From contig NC_045436.1 in the NCBI RefSeq assembly GCF_002776525.5, positions 102,025,211 through 102,089,210 of the forward strand: a stretch of DNA of 64,000 nucleotides, written 5' to 3'. The translations under genes were made by a program, and so were the position numbers. The notes below the pieces were generated by a model that saw nothing but the letters and a program-made list of their open reading frames with translations, made no database searches and was not told where the DNA came from. The first letter of the stretch is position 1, and the number at the start of each line of letters is the position of its first letter. Source of the stretch: Piliocolobus tephrosceles. Taxonomy: Eukaryota; Chordata; Mammalia; Primates; Cercopithecidae. Positions 1 through 12,300 of this stretch are shown piece by piece.

Positions 1-1410
1 CCTTGTAGTGCCAAAGGCAAGATTTACACTCTATTTTCACTCCTTAAGATGCTTTGCATTTGTCTTACTGTGAAGTGTGTACTATTACTGTTATAAGAAC
101 TTTGCATATTCAAAGGCTTAATTTTAAAATCTAGTCCTTTCAAAATGATCTACCTCAGTACAGATTTTGCCTTTGGGAATTGTAAGCATGCAGTGAAAAA
201 GTGCAAATGATTTTAAAAATCCTTTAGACTTCTATATACAACTGTAACAGCAAAAACACCCTATGAACATTAAGGATTCCTCAGCCACTGCCTTTCACAT
301 ACTCTATTAAAAAGGTTACCATTAGTTATTCTCTTTTAGGTACAATGCAATAAGGATCAGAAATATCCAATGACCAAAGTAGTACAAATTGATCTATGCA
401 CATGTGTTACTTTTTCAAGGGACAAATAAAATCTTTATATCAAGTTCAGAAGGGGGAAAAAAAAACCCACAGAGTAAGGCCACTGAAAAAGCAATCTGTT
501 TTAGAGCTGGCTGAGAAATCTACTTGGAAATGTCTTCAGTCAAGGGAGCACTGTGGCTTGCCAACAGAACACGCACATGCTCTGGCACCATCTGCATAGA
601 CAGGACCTGCCAGAAAGAACACGACCCTTCACAATTGACAGGTGGCTTGTTCTAGGGAATGATGGGGCAAAAGGGGAGGGGATGGCTAAGGGAGTAAGGA
701 AAAAAGAAAGATGTTAAATAACATCTTCAATATCAAAATAAAGCCCGATTCTGGTGCCTTGTCCCTTACATATAAGAGATGGACACACAATGCTACAAAC
801 GCACAAAACCTACCAACCAATTACTGTTCATTTAACACAGGTTTTTATAACTAGTAGTTTAAAAAGGACCAGGGCTTTGCGTTAGAACATGAATAAATGA
901 ACCAGTCATCAGGAATCACACATCAAGGTCTTATGCTCAGATGACTACAACTGTCATTCTCTGGCTTTCACATGAGGGACCAGACCTCTGACTTAGTGAT
1001 AACCAAACAACAGTCTGGAGAAGAAACTGAAGGAACAGCCTCACACAGACCACTCATACTGTGAGAGAGAAGCATCGCTCCCATCCCTCCACATATCCCT
1101 TTGTGTATTTACAAACCATCAAGAGAGTTCCTGCATTCATCAAAGGGATCTTAGATGTCTTCATTACAAATAAAGATGTTTCTCCCGCCTCCACTAACAG
1201 GAAAATGTAAAACACGCTTGGTAGGAAACACGTAGCGGGGCAGAATAGGGCAAAGGTGGAGAAAACTAGTTAGAGATGACACTCCTCAATTGTAGTAAGA
1301 GTGCAAATTCTACTTCTAAAAGGGATAAAAAAGAATTGGCTTTTAAAAACACTGCACTCAAAGTAATGCTTCCAATAACCTTTAAAGTTTCAATGAAAAA
1401 GAAAAATCTG

Positions 1411-1880
1411 GCCGGGCGCGGTGGCTCAAGCCTGTAATCCCAGCACTTTGGGAGGCCGAGACGGGCGGATCACAAGGTCAGGAGATCGAGACCATCCTGG
1501 CTAACACTGTGAAACCCCGTCTCTACTAAAAAATACAAAAACCTAGCCGGGCGAGGTGGCGGGCGCCTGTAGTCCCAGCTACTCGGGAGGCTGAGACAGG
1601 AGAATGGCGTGAACCCGGGAGGCGGNNNNNNNNNNNNNNNNNNNNNNNNNNNNNNNNNNNNNNNNNNNNNNNNNNNNNNNNNNNNNNNNNNNNNNNNNNN
1701 NNNNNNNNNNNNNNNNNNNNNNNNNGACGGGCGCCTGTAGTCCCAGCTACTCGGGAGGCTGAGACAGGAGAATGGCGTGAACCCGGGAGGCGGAGCTTGC
1801 AGTGAGCTGAGATCCGGCCACTGCACTCCAGCCTGGGCGACAGAGCGAGACTCCGTCTCAAAAAAAAAAAAAAAAAAAAA
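1411..1880 (+). mobile_element. AluY, Old World monkey type, in AFF1 3'UTR
   Basis: A full-length young Alu with 'ggctcaagcctgtaat' and 'gagatccggccactgcac', broken by the N gap. It is flanked by a perfect duplication 'gaaaaatctg' at 1401-1410 and 1881-1890 and ends in about 20 A. It lies antisense to AFF1. Its apparent length of 470 bp is inflated by the gap and the repeated 66 bases. Confidence 0.95.
1626..1725. other. Assembly gap (100 N) inside an Alu
   Basis: Exactly 100 N, the usual placeholder for a gap of unknown size. The 66 bases before it (1560-1625) recur unchanged right after it (1728-1793), including the uncommon 'ctgagacagg' variant. This suggests two contig ends that overlap rather than missing sequence. 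Confidence 0.97.
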
Positions 1881-3244
1881 GAAAAATCTGTGCTTATGGG
1901 CACATGGGATTTCTGATTGTGTTAGTTCATTTTAGGTCATTCGAAATGGACTTGGTTTAATGTATACACTACGGCAATAACTTACGGAGGGCCACAGTTC
2001 CTCCTCAACCAAATCAAATCCAGCTGAGAACACTCTGGAGTGAAGGCATGTGGTGACGAGTTTTTCAAAAGTCTAATTAAACACCCCAAATCTCTACATC
2101 CTCTCAGGGAGTTAACTTCCCCCAGACAATTAAGGACTCTGAAAGTCTAGTTTTGCTATAAATATAAAATAATTTGTAGCAGAAAAATATAGCCTCTCTA
2201 AGAAGATTTCATTTTTCTTGTTCACTGACAAAACTCTGAGTTGGTTGGACAACATGAGTTACCACATAACTGTAGACCACAGATCAGCACCTCAAATTCC
2301 AGCTCTACTCAAACAAAACTTTAAAAGCACTTTAGCCATCTGGTCAGGTATAAACGTTGGTTCCCTTCTTCCCCAAGGTAGGAAATTCAGAATAGACTCA
2401 ACAGTGACTGCCCTGTTAGAGAGTCCCTTTTGCTGAAGCAGGGGTGGGAAATGGCAGCGCCAAGTCCTCCCGTGCAGACCTCGAGGCGGCACCCCATGCG
2501 CTGTGGCTCCTCCTTGCCGCTCCGACGCGGGCTGACGTTCAGCACAGAAACAGAGAAGTCAGAGTTGGGGTGAATGTGCAGCACTCTAGGCAATGGGGGG
2601 TGGGGGCGGCAGGAGCAGGGGTTGCCTTCAATTTTATAAATTACAATACTTGGTATTATCAAGCCACTGTTCATTGGCAGAAAGTGGGGCACAGTGGAGT
2701 CCTTCATTACTTACGGTTTACAGATGGCCATTAGAAGTTATTAAACAAATATTTCTCCCAAAACTCAAAAGAAAAAAAAAATCATCCACAAAACCCTTCA
2801 CCAAAAGTCATTGTTAAAAACAAAATTTCCTTCTGAGAATGGACTAGTGTGGCTACTGAGATGATGTAAATTCACTTTCAGAGTTGAAACTGCTTCTCCT
2901 CATTTCATTTGCAACTTGTATCCTGCTGGTTAAAAAAAAAAAAAAAATAGAAATGTTTCTAGACCATTCATACACCCATTTAAGCTACATTGCACTTCTG
3001 TCCTTTAGTTAGGAAGGGCAAGATCATCTCTGGGGCCAGCCTCCTCATCTCTGCTTCTGCATAACCATAGTGTCCAACCAATGATCACACCGTTGTGGAG
3101 AGTTTAAGCGGACAAATGTCCTGGCCATCTCGTGCTGCTGCTTTTTAGAGTTTGGCGTCCTGATGAAACAAACGTCTGGACTGTTTTTGAGGCTTCCAAT
3201 GTGCAAAAATAGTTCCCAAGGCATTGAATCAACCTGGGGCTCCA

Positions 3245-3366
3245 TTAAGGTGTTTTGGTTAATTCTAGTAGCTGCTGAAAACCCTGTCGTGTATAGTGCA
3301 CCAGGTCCACCAAACTGCTGTTGAGGGCCAAGGTGCACACATTTGTGCTGAGCCGAGCAAAGAATT
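3245..3366 (-). CDS. AFF1: AFF1 exon 20, coding part with stop codon
   Basis: Completes Glu, then reads FFARLSTNVCTLALNSSLVD, then LVHYTRQGFQQLLELTKTP and a TAA stop at 3245-3247. The acceptor is 'ttttgtttttgcag|AATTCT'. The last helices of the C-terminal homology domain end exactly at the expected AFF1 C-terminus. The exon continues as 3'UTR. Confidence 0.96.
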
Positions 3367-6300
3367 CTGCAAAAACAAAACAAAAAAACAAGTAAATACA
3401 CAAGCACACACAAAAATTAAAATTCAAGTTTCCAGAAGGTACGTCCCCACAATATTCTGCACTTTATCACATATAAAAGATCACAATCTACTGTCACTGC
3501 TTGCTAATTCTCTACTGGACTATAAACCTGGTTTGCTTTAGAGCTGAATCCATAATGCTTAGCACAGTGGCTGGCACTTGGAAAACACCAAATGTATACC
3601 TTTGCCTCAAAAGATGCATTAATGGGGGGAAAAAAAGTTAAACGTATTATCAGTTTGATAAGATGGATAAGGCCCTAAGAGGCTATATGGAAAGTAAGTG
3701 GTTACAGCCAGCTGGCTCCAACTCTCCTAAACCTTGCATTTCTCCAAGGGTCTTCTTCCCCAAACAAGTCTCAATAATGTTTACTACACTGCATCTCTCG
3801 TACTATAGCTACTATCTTTCTTATCATATACTAAAAACAAACAATAATCTCAGTATTTGGGTTATGCTACTTTGTATCTCCAATGTGCTGAGCCTAGGAA
3901 CAGCTAGTGACTCCTCTTCCTCATTTGCCTTGCCGCAGCTAGCATTTCAGCTCAGGCTGAAATAATGACAACAGAATTTCAGAAGGGGCAAGGCGCTAAA
4001 ACCACTTCTATTTTGGTTTTGCTAAGATCTAGCCACAGAAATTCAGCTCCATGCCACACAGTGCTCAAGGAATAATTGTAACTAGGTTTTGAGGCTGAAT
4101 GGAGAAAATATAATTAAACAGCTACACATTTCCTTTTCTCCAAGAAACTGAACTTAAAATATAAACCAATGTTATTTCCTCCCAATCCACACCCCCCAGT
4201 AATTACCACCACAGAGCCATTTATTTACCTTTATTCTTCCTTGTGAGGGCCTCGGCCTGTTCCCAAAGGTCAAAGGCGGTAAGAACATGGGATGTGATGG
4301 TGACATAGGAAGATGTCATATTCTGGATAGTGACTGGGGTGCTGATGGTGGCAGCCACCCCACTGCTCCCCACACTGCCAGCACTTGACTGGGACCCTAC
4401 GGAGCTGGCAGGAGAAGGCATTGGGGAAAGAGGGGATGGTGTGCCTGTGCTTCTGGGAGGCGGAAGAGAAGAGAAAACTGGTCAGTCAGTCACCAGTAGC
4501 CCCCAGATCACATATTTACATGTCTGGGACTACAGTCCAAGACACAAAGTTTCACTACACACCTGCCAAAATGATAACCACTGCTAAAGTCACTCCTACA
4601 AGGTCAATGAGACACCATGCTGGGCTAATCTGTATTCCAAATATGCTTTCCCATGCCATTCGCATAGTCTACTTCCTCTGCCTGGAATCTCCTAGTAAGA
4701 CAATACTCTTATGTATGCAATGTATGTACATGTGTGCACGCCTACCTGTATTTCATCCTTTCATCCACTCAGTAAACACTAACTGAGCACCTGCTCTGTA
4801 CCATGCATTCTTTTAGACACTGTGGATACCCTGGATACATCACAGCTTCCCTTCTGCCACCACTTGAACATCTCTCTTTTCTTGCATTTATCTCTGTTTA
4901 TTCCTTTTCCTGGGTCACAGCAGAAATTATGTCGTATTAATTTTTGCATTAGTAGCACTCAGCACAATGGGTGCTAAAAGCAGGCTCCTGATAAATACTT
5001 GCTGAGTCAATGAATGAACTAATATAAGTATCATGCATCAGAAGACTCAATCTCCTCTTTACTCCACTCTTGGCTGAATATCTGGACCTGCAAGTTAATA
5101 TGTGACTCAATGTGGATTAAATAAAAAAGAGTTAATGAATATAAAATGGAAAGATGGCTCAGCGGCAGTAGCCTCATGATGTTACACCTGCCCTTTGGGC
5201 TGCACGGACCTAGCAGAATGTACATTTGCAAGGAGTAGAGTGAAAGCTCCATGAGGGCAGTGGTTCTTGTCTGCTGTATCCCCAGTACCTAACACAAGGC
5301 TTGGTATGAAGAAGGTGCTCAGTATACACTGGATGGGCAAATGATTGAAGGAGTTATCTAAAAGAATGTGACTGACAATCTATTAGCTTAGAATAATATC
5401 TCAGATGCAGCAGCCATGAAAATCTTCAGAGGTAATATGAAGTTACTTCTTAATCAGGACTTTCTTTTTTAAGAGAGGCCATATGGGAGTCTCTTCTTTT
5501 GACTGTGCTAGAAATAGGGCAGTCGTGTAAGTGATGTTCTTAAAATAGCAAAACTTATCAGAACTAGGAACTTCACAAGGAGTATGACCAAATTAAAAAA
5601 TACTAGGCAAGGACTACAGGGAAGAAAATTCCAACTTCATTTTAAAAACACTTGTACAAGGATTTTTTTTTTTTTTTTTTCTAATAACTTAGAGCATACA
5701 TGAACGTTAGTTCATAAAGTGGGGAAAATAATTTTGCTAATCATTTTCATTCTTAGTATTACTGGTGTGGATCCTGGAGAAGATGAAGGGCATATGGCTC
5801 TGGAAATTTGTTTACTGAAATGCCAAGAGGCTATGTCACACACACAGAGAGAGAAGGACTCTGGCTCGGTTCGGATGGCTCTGCCTCTTGTTTTGTGTTC
5901 TTCGGCTTATCTAAAGATCCTCAAAGCTCGGCCAGGCGCAGTGGCTCACACCTGTGGCATCCCCGCACTTTGGGAGCCCAAGGCAGGCAGATCATTTGAG
6001 GTGAGGAGTTCGAGACCAATCTGGTCAATGTGGTGAAAACCCCATCTCTACTAAAAATACAAAAATTAGCTGGGCATGGTGGCAGCACAGACCTGTATGT
6101 AATCCCAGCTACTCGGAAGGCTGAGGCAGGAGACTCGCTTGAACCCAGGAGGTGGAGGTTGCAGTGAGCCAAGATTGCAGCACTGCATTCCAGCCTGGGC
6201 AACAGAGCAAGACTCTGTCTCAAAAAACAAACAAACCCTCAAAGCTCAAAAATCTCAATTCTATATTCTTTGCAATTACCTTTTTATGTTTTCCAATCAG

Positions 6301-9300
6301 CAACAACCTTGATTTATAACCATTTCTCAAAAAGGTAAAACTATGCTAATAATTTAAATTTAGGAGCAATCAGCACACAGTTGAAGCCAAAGATTTTTGA
6401 AAAGGCAAACTCACATATGTAAGCATACAAATGGTCACAAAGCAAGAAGTAAAGAAAGAAATGACTCAATTTTGGAAATTATTTATATTAGAGTTACCTT
6501 GCAATGCATGGAGAAGGTGCCTGGGCGACTTTGGAAGAACTCTCGAAGTGTTTATTAAGAGTACGAGAATACTTTATTGCTATGTCTTTTTTACAACGAA
6601 ACATCGCCATGTTCAAAATGGACTGGCAACGCATGCTATGAACAAAGACAGAAGGGAAACTGCACATGACTATCAGACGACAGAAAATCAGCCATCTCAC
6701 CTTCAACAGCCTAATGAACACACTGCGTTTTCCTCACCTGTGTGAGTTGGTATGTAAAGAATCTTACTGCTCTGTTCATACTATCCTAAAAGTAAATGCT
6801 GGTAGAAAACACAAGGATATAATTTATATCACAAGACCAAAGCATTTAACAAGCCATCAGAAAAATGGCAGCAGATACCATTTTGTAAGAACTACCAGTG
6901 GGGGGATTAACCTTTTGACCAAAGTACTGACTTGCTTTTCATAATTTTCACATTAAGAAAACAAATTTCAAAATCTTTTTGTAACATCAACAGATGCAAA
7001 AACAAATTTAGTACTATTTAGACAAAGGAAAATACACACCATAAAACAGCAAATATTTTCTCTTGTGTTGGCGCTGTGGCATCTGAGAAGGATTTTAATG
7101 ACATTATGAATCTACAGGAAAACATAAAAGTACATCAGGTTTTAAACAAAGGCAGACACAAATACAACTTATTATGCTTGTTTCCATTTTATATTGACTT
7201 TTCCTGAAGATGTTGAAAAGATGAGAGCATCCCAGGAAAAAAATGAAAAACCCAAGGCTTTAGAGCAACAATCCAGGCCACTGAGAAAACCAGGCAGGGA
7301 CATGCCTCTTGAAACCAAGTAAAGTTGTGTCCTTACTGAGTCCCCTGTTGAAATGTAGGTAAGTAAACAAAGTAGAAGCTTAAACTGAGAGGAGAGGTCA
7401 TCTGATAAGAAAGCTAAACTGGAAAAACCAACCTCTCCCTGAAAGCTCTGGCACTTCTTGGTGCACTTAGCAAAATGATGCAGTTGGACCCAGTTACTCT
7501 GTGCTAGCACTTCATCTAGAACGCAGTTTTAGTTTAGGACAAAAACTAGTTCTTGGACCAATAACTTTTTAAAGTCTCCCCTTTATTGAGCCATCTTTAC
7601 ACTAAGGTTCAAATGGATCAAGACAATAAAGGTGAGGAAAGAAAAGGAAAGCACAATGACTTGGCACTTACTTAATGAGATCTACAGTTTCTGAGTAGAC
7701 AGAGTACGCTGACTTGGATGCTGGGCTTTCAGACTCTGTGGCAATTCCACACTCAATCAAGGACAAGACGGCTTCCAGGTACTTGAAAGCCTTTCCAACC
7801 TTGTCCGTCTGCGGGAGAAGAACATGGTCATTGTTAGGCTGAAGACAAACCTTGATTTAGTTTCTCACCCACATTCTTTAGTGTGACTTTCCTCCACTGT
7901 CTTAGTTTAATTATGGCCAGGGAGAAGTGTGAAGATGAATGAACTAAAAATGATAACCAAAGCCTGTTAGCTATGACCTGCTGAAATCACTCTTTTAGCA
8001 GAAATTCATTAGGAAAAAGAAAACGATCCTGTATTAAGACCATGCTCTCAAAGCCTTATGAAAGCACATATCCAAACTAAGGCAGTAAGTACATAGCCTC
8101 CTTGTTATCAGTGTGCAATTAGTCATTCTATAACTTTCTTGAGAAACACATTATTCCACATGTCTAGAGTAATGCAGACACATACTTCTTTGTGTGTGCT
8201 GAAGTTTACTAAAAAGCAGAAAACACTCTTGGTTTATGAGCACGTTAGATATAATAGCTAACAATAATTGTTTTATGCATTTTACAGCCCAACAGATTAA
8301 TCTCCTTTGACATCTGCTTTAGTGCACAAAGCCATCCCCCCAGGTCAACAGGAGTAACATTTCAGAGTCCCTTAAAAGCAACGTAGAAATATGAACAAAA
8401 CCAGATATTGGTGGTCACCCTACACCTGAATACACACCTTGTCATGTAGCACCCTTCTAAGTGGCATATGGCAAGTGCAGCTGATGACAGTGTGATGTAA
8501 CTGTCTCTCCACATATGGCATATGTACCGCACATCGAGAGCAACTGATTAACGTTTGTAATTTCTGCTTTGTATTTGCTATGTTCAAAAGGAAAGAATGA
8601 AAATAGGGGCCGGGCGTGGTGGCTCACGCCTGTAATCCCAGCACTTTGGGAGGCCGAGGCAGGTGGATCACTTGAGATCAGGAGTTTGAGACCAGTCTGG
8701 CCAACACGGTGAAACTGCCGTCTCTACATAAAAATTAGCCAGGCATGGTGGCAGGCCTGTAATCCCAGCTACTTGGGAGGCTGAGGCAGGAGAATTGCTT
8801 GAATCTGGGAGGCAGAGGTTACAGTGAGCCAAGATCATGCCACTGCACTCCAGCCTGGGTGACAGAGCGAGACTCCATTGCAAAAAAAAAAGAAAAGAAA
8901 GAAAGAAAGGAAAAGAAAAGAAAGGGAAAGGAAAGGGAAAGGGAAAGGAAAGGGGAAGGGGAAGGGGAAAGGAAAGGAAAAGAGTAAAGACATAAGTGGA
9001 ATCTAAGGAGCTGGAGACACGTCAGCAATGAGAGGGGTGTGGGCTGTCATGCTACTTAGGCATGCTGCTGCACTCTACACGGGGTGGAAACGCTTCTCTC
9101 AGTGAGCTGACAACAGAAAGACTTTAGTGCATACTGTTCTCATGTTTTACCAGTACCGGAACAAACTAGGCTGCTATACACATACACATGTATATGTACA
9201 TATGTATATATGTATATTTCAGAATATTCAATTATTCTAAAATTTTTTGTTTTAAAAAGTAACTTAATCAAAAAGTACTTTTTCTGGAGAACTAAGGGTC

Positions 9301-12300
9301 AGATTAGTGAAAGAACAAAAATCAAATGAGTATTCCCCAATTAATCAGCAGTATTTGGCATGACTGGTTTGCTTCACTGATGGGAACTTAATTCTCCAAA
9401 TATGCTTATTCAACATCATCTCTTTCATGGGATTTCCAAAGTTAATATTGGCTTTACGCTAGAAATAAACTAAACTACAATATTGTATAGCAATTTGTCA
9501 ATATTCATTTCCTTTAGATAAGTATATCATAAGGCCAATAATGTCCATATTTCTGTGATTCCATGTATCTCCTGAAACATTGTTAAAGTAGTTTCCCTAC
9601 GCATCAGTTGAAGACAACGTAGAGAAGAAACACATCCCTTTCTACTCAGTTGGGTACGTAACTATTTGGAACACCAAAGGCACATCTTCAAAACATTATG
9701 CAATTAAGGGAGATTATTATGGAGTGGGTGGCCACAGGGGCTTATCGTCCACACTGGTATATTTTAAGAGTGAAACAGGATACAATTATTTCTCAAACTG
9801 GGATGAAACAGGCACAAACTAGGACTGTCCTGGCACACTGGGATGTACAGTCACCTTAGGTAAGGAAAAAGAATGTATGCATATTAATAGATTAAAAACA
9901 AAGTTCCCCAGAGTATGACTATTACTCCTTTGAATAACAAGGAATCTAGTACTGAAAGTGTCCAATGTCAAGGTAAGTTTTAGATAACTGGCTGACAGTG
10001 CGAAATATTTACTCTTTCCAAAACTCCAAAGATTCATACAGTTCCAGTAACAATCTTGGAAAACTGGAAGCTGCTGAAACCACTGTTTGGCACAATCTCA
10101 GATTCTTCTTTCCTTGTTTTTTTTTTTTTTGTTTGTTTGTTTTTGCTCTGTCGCCCAGGCTGGAGTGCAGTGGCACTATCTCGGCTCACTGCAAGCTCCG
10201 CCTCCCAGGTTCAAGTAATTCTCCTGCCTCAGCCTCCCTAGTAGCTGGGACTACAGGCGCCTGCCACCGGGTCCAGCTAATTTTTTGCATTTTTTAGTAG
10301 AGACGGGGTTTCACCGTGTTAGCCAGGATGGTCTTGATCTCCTGACCTCGTGATCCACCCACCTCGGCTTCCCAAAGTGCTGGGATAATAGGCATGAGCC
10401 ACCGCGCCTGGCCAATCTCAGATTCTTCATCTGACTTAGGTCACCCTGGTACAGGGTAGTTTTAGGGACAGGGCTAGAGAGGCCTGTATTTGACTATCTT
10501 ACAGAATTCAGCATGGTAAAGAATCAACATTTTGCCTAATGCAAGGGTATCTGATGAAAGAGTCTCAGAAGAGATACAGGTCTGCAGATGAGGCAAGTTG
10601 AAGAGCACCAGGCCAGGATCTTGTTGGTGAATCAATCTGATTCAGACCCCTGTGGGTGTCTGAAATGTGTGGTTAGGTTTACATGTGGACCAAAAAAGTC
10701 AACTCATGCCCTTCCTCTGTGTAACAAAGTTCAACATATGGTTTTCCAGGGAGGTTTTTGCATTTTTGCATTTGTGGGGATTTAGGTTTAGGGACTCACT
10801 ACATAAGCAAAATCCCCAGAGTCTTGGATATCTACATATGACAAAGGGCAAACATTATCTCATTATATTTATTGCAGTAGTGACGTAAAAGCGTAATTAT
10901 GTACACAATGAACTACAAAACCACCATCTTTCAGAAAGTCCAAAAGCCAATAGGTAAAGAGACTTCGTGTCTTTAAAGCATGTTTGCCAACAGTATAATC
11001 ATTACCTTAATCTTAAAATCTCATCTAATAGCCTAGCTCAACTCTTCCTTTGGGTCAGCCTCTCAAGGCTTTAAGATAATTTTGGAATGTAAACAGGCTT
11101 CCCTGCCTTGTGAAATGTTTTAGAGTGAACACACACTGACTGAGTTTCAACAGCAGGACTCATTTTTCACATCCAAGGAATTGATGCAGTAGAATAAAAA
11201 GGCACCTATGCATTAAATCACCAGCAGGTAGACTAACTTTCACTGACTTAGATATAAAACGTGTGACTAGGTCCTCTATATATCTGCCCATGATCAGACT
11301 GAATCAGTGGAGCCAAAGAAAATAATACCACCAAGAACCACCTACCGCTTAATCAATAAGGTCCTGATTTTGCTGCGTGCATATGTTGTGGCCAATGGTA
11401 GGGCCCACACACTCCTTTCTCCTGCGCCTGCTGCACCCCCCTCTTTCCACCACACATACGCTGAGTGATAGGGAATACAGTAGAATGGAGACTACCAAAA
11501 AATTTTTTTTTACTATGAGAAAATATTCTACCAAAGAGATAAAGAGCCAATACTAACCATTAACTCTGCTTTCTGCTTCAACTTTTTTGCCTCCCTCATG
11601 TGAAGGTCTGCTTGTTGTCTGAAAAAGAAGAAGAAAAACCAGGGACAGGTTATATGGGCCAAAGATTACTAGACTAGGGTAAGATAACTTAAGACCAAGA
11701 GTGAAAAAGGATGGGAAGACAGCAAGGGGAGGGCAGAGGGTAAACAAAGAAGGAGAAGTGGAAATAAGGAGGGGAGGAGATAATGGAGGAAGAAAGAGCA
11801 ATAAGTGGCTGGGTGCGGTGGCTCATGCCTGTAATCCCAGCACTTTGGGAGGCCGAGGCAGGCGGATCATTTGAGGTCAGGAGTTCGAGACCAGCCTGAC
11901 CAACACGGTGAAACCCCGTCTCTACTAAAAATACAAAAAAAGTTAGCCAGGCATGATGGTTCATGCCTGTAGTCCCAACTACTTGGGAGGCTAAAGCAGG
12001 AGAATCACTTGAACCTGGGAGGTGGAGGTTGCAGTGAGCTGAGATCGTGCCACTACACTCCAGCCTGAGTGACAGAGCGAGACTCCATCTTTGAAAAAAA
12101 AAAAAAAGTCGAAAACAAACAAACAAAAAAGAACAAGAAGCAAGCATCTGAAGTCTTACTTGTCAAACTTCACTTGAGGCTTCCCTGGTTTAGAGTTACC
12201 ATTTGGCAAAGAAGGCACTGGAAAAGGATTTGCAGTATCTCCGGAAGAACCCTTCAAAAAAATAAAATCAGTATACAGATTACACTCTAACATTGAAGAC

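Larger units (their letters stand above)
1..3244 (-). other. AFF1: AFF1 3'UTR (partial)
   Basis: Sequence after the stop codon, on the gene strand. AFF1 has a long 3'UTR of several kilobases in the last exon (family knowledge). No convincing poly(A) signal with a downstream GU-rich element was found here, so it most likely runs past position 1. It is interrupted by a young Alu with an assembly gap (1411-1880). Short A- or T-rich stretches near 2770 and 2932-2947 are otherwise the only low-complexity parts. Confidence 0.8.
7809..11557 (-). other. AFF1: AFF1 intron 15 (3.7 kb)
   Basis: Contains two Alus, a polypurine tract and an alternating TA/CA stretch (9175-9225). 9230-10090 and 10430-11550 are unique with no recognised element. 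Confidence 0.85.

Noticed and set aside
1470..1903. Open frames of 118 and 125 codons containing undefined residues
   Set aside because: They read through the N gap and are antisense Alu sequence, not genes.
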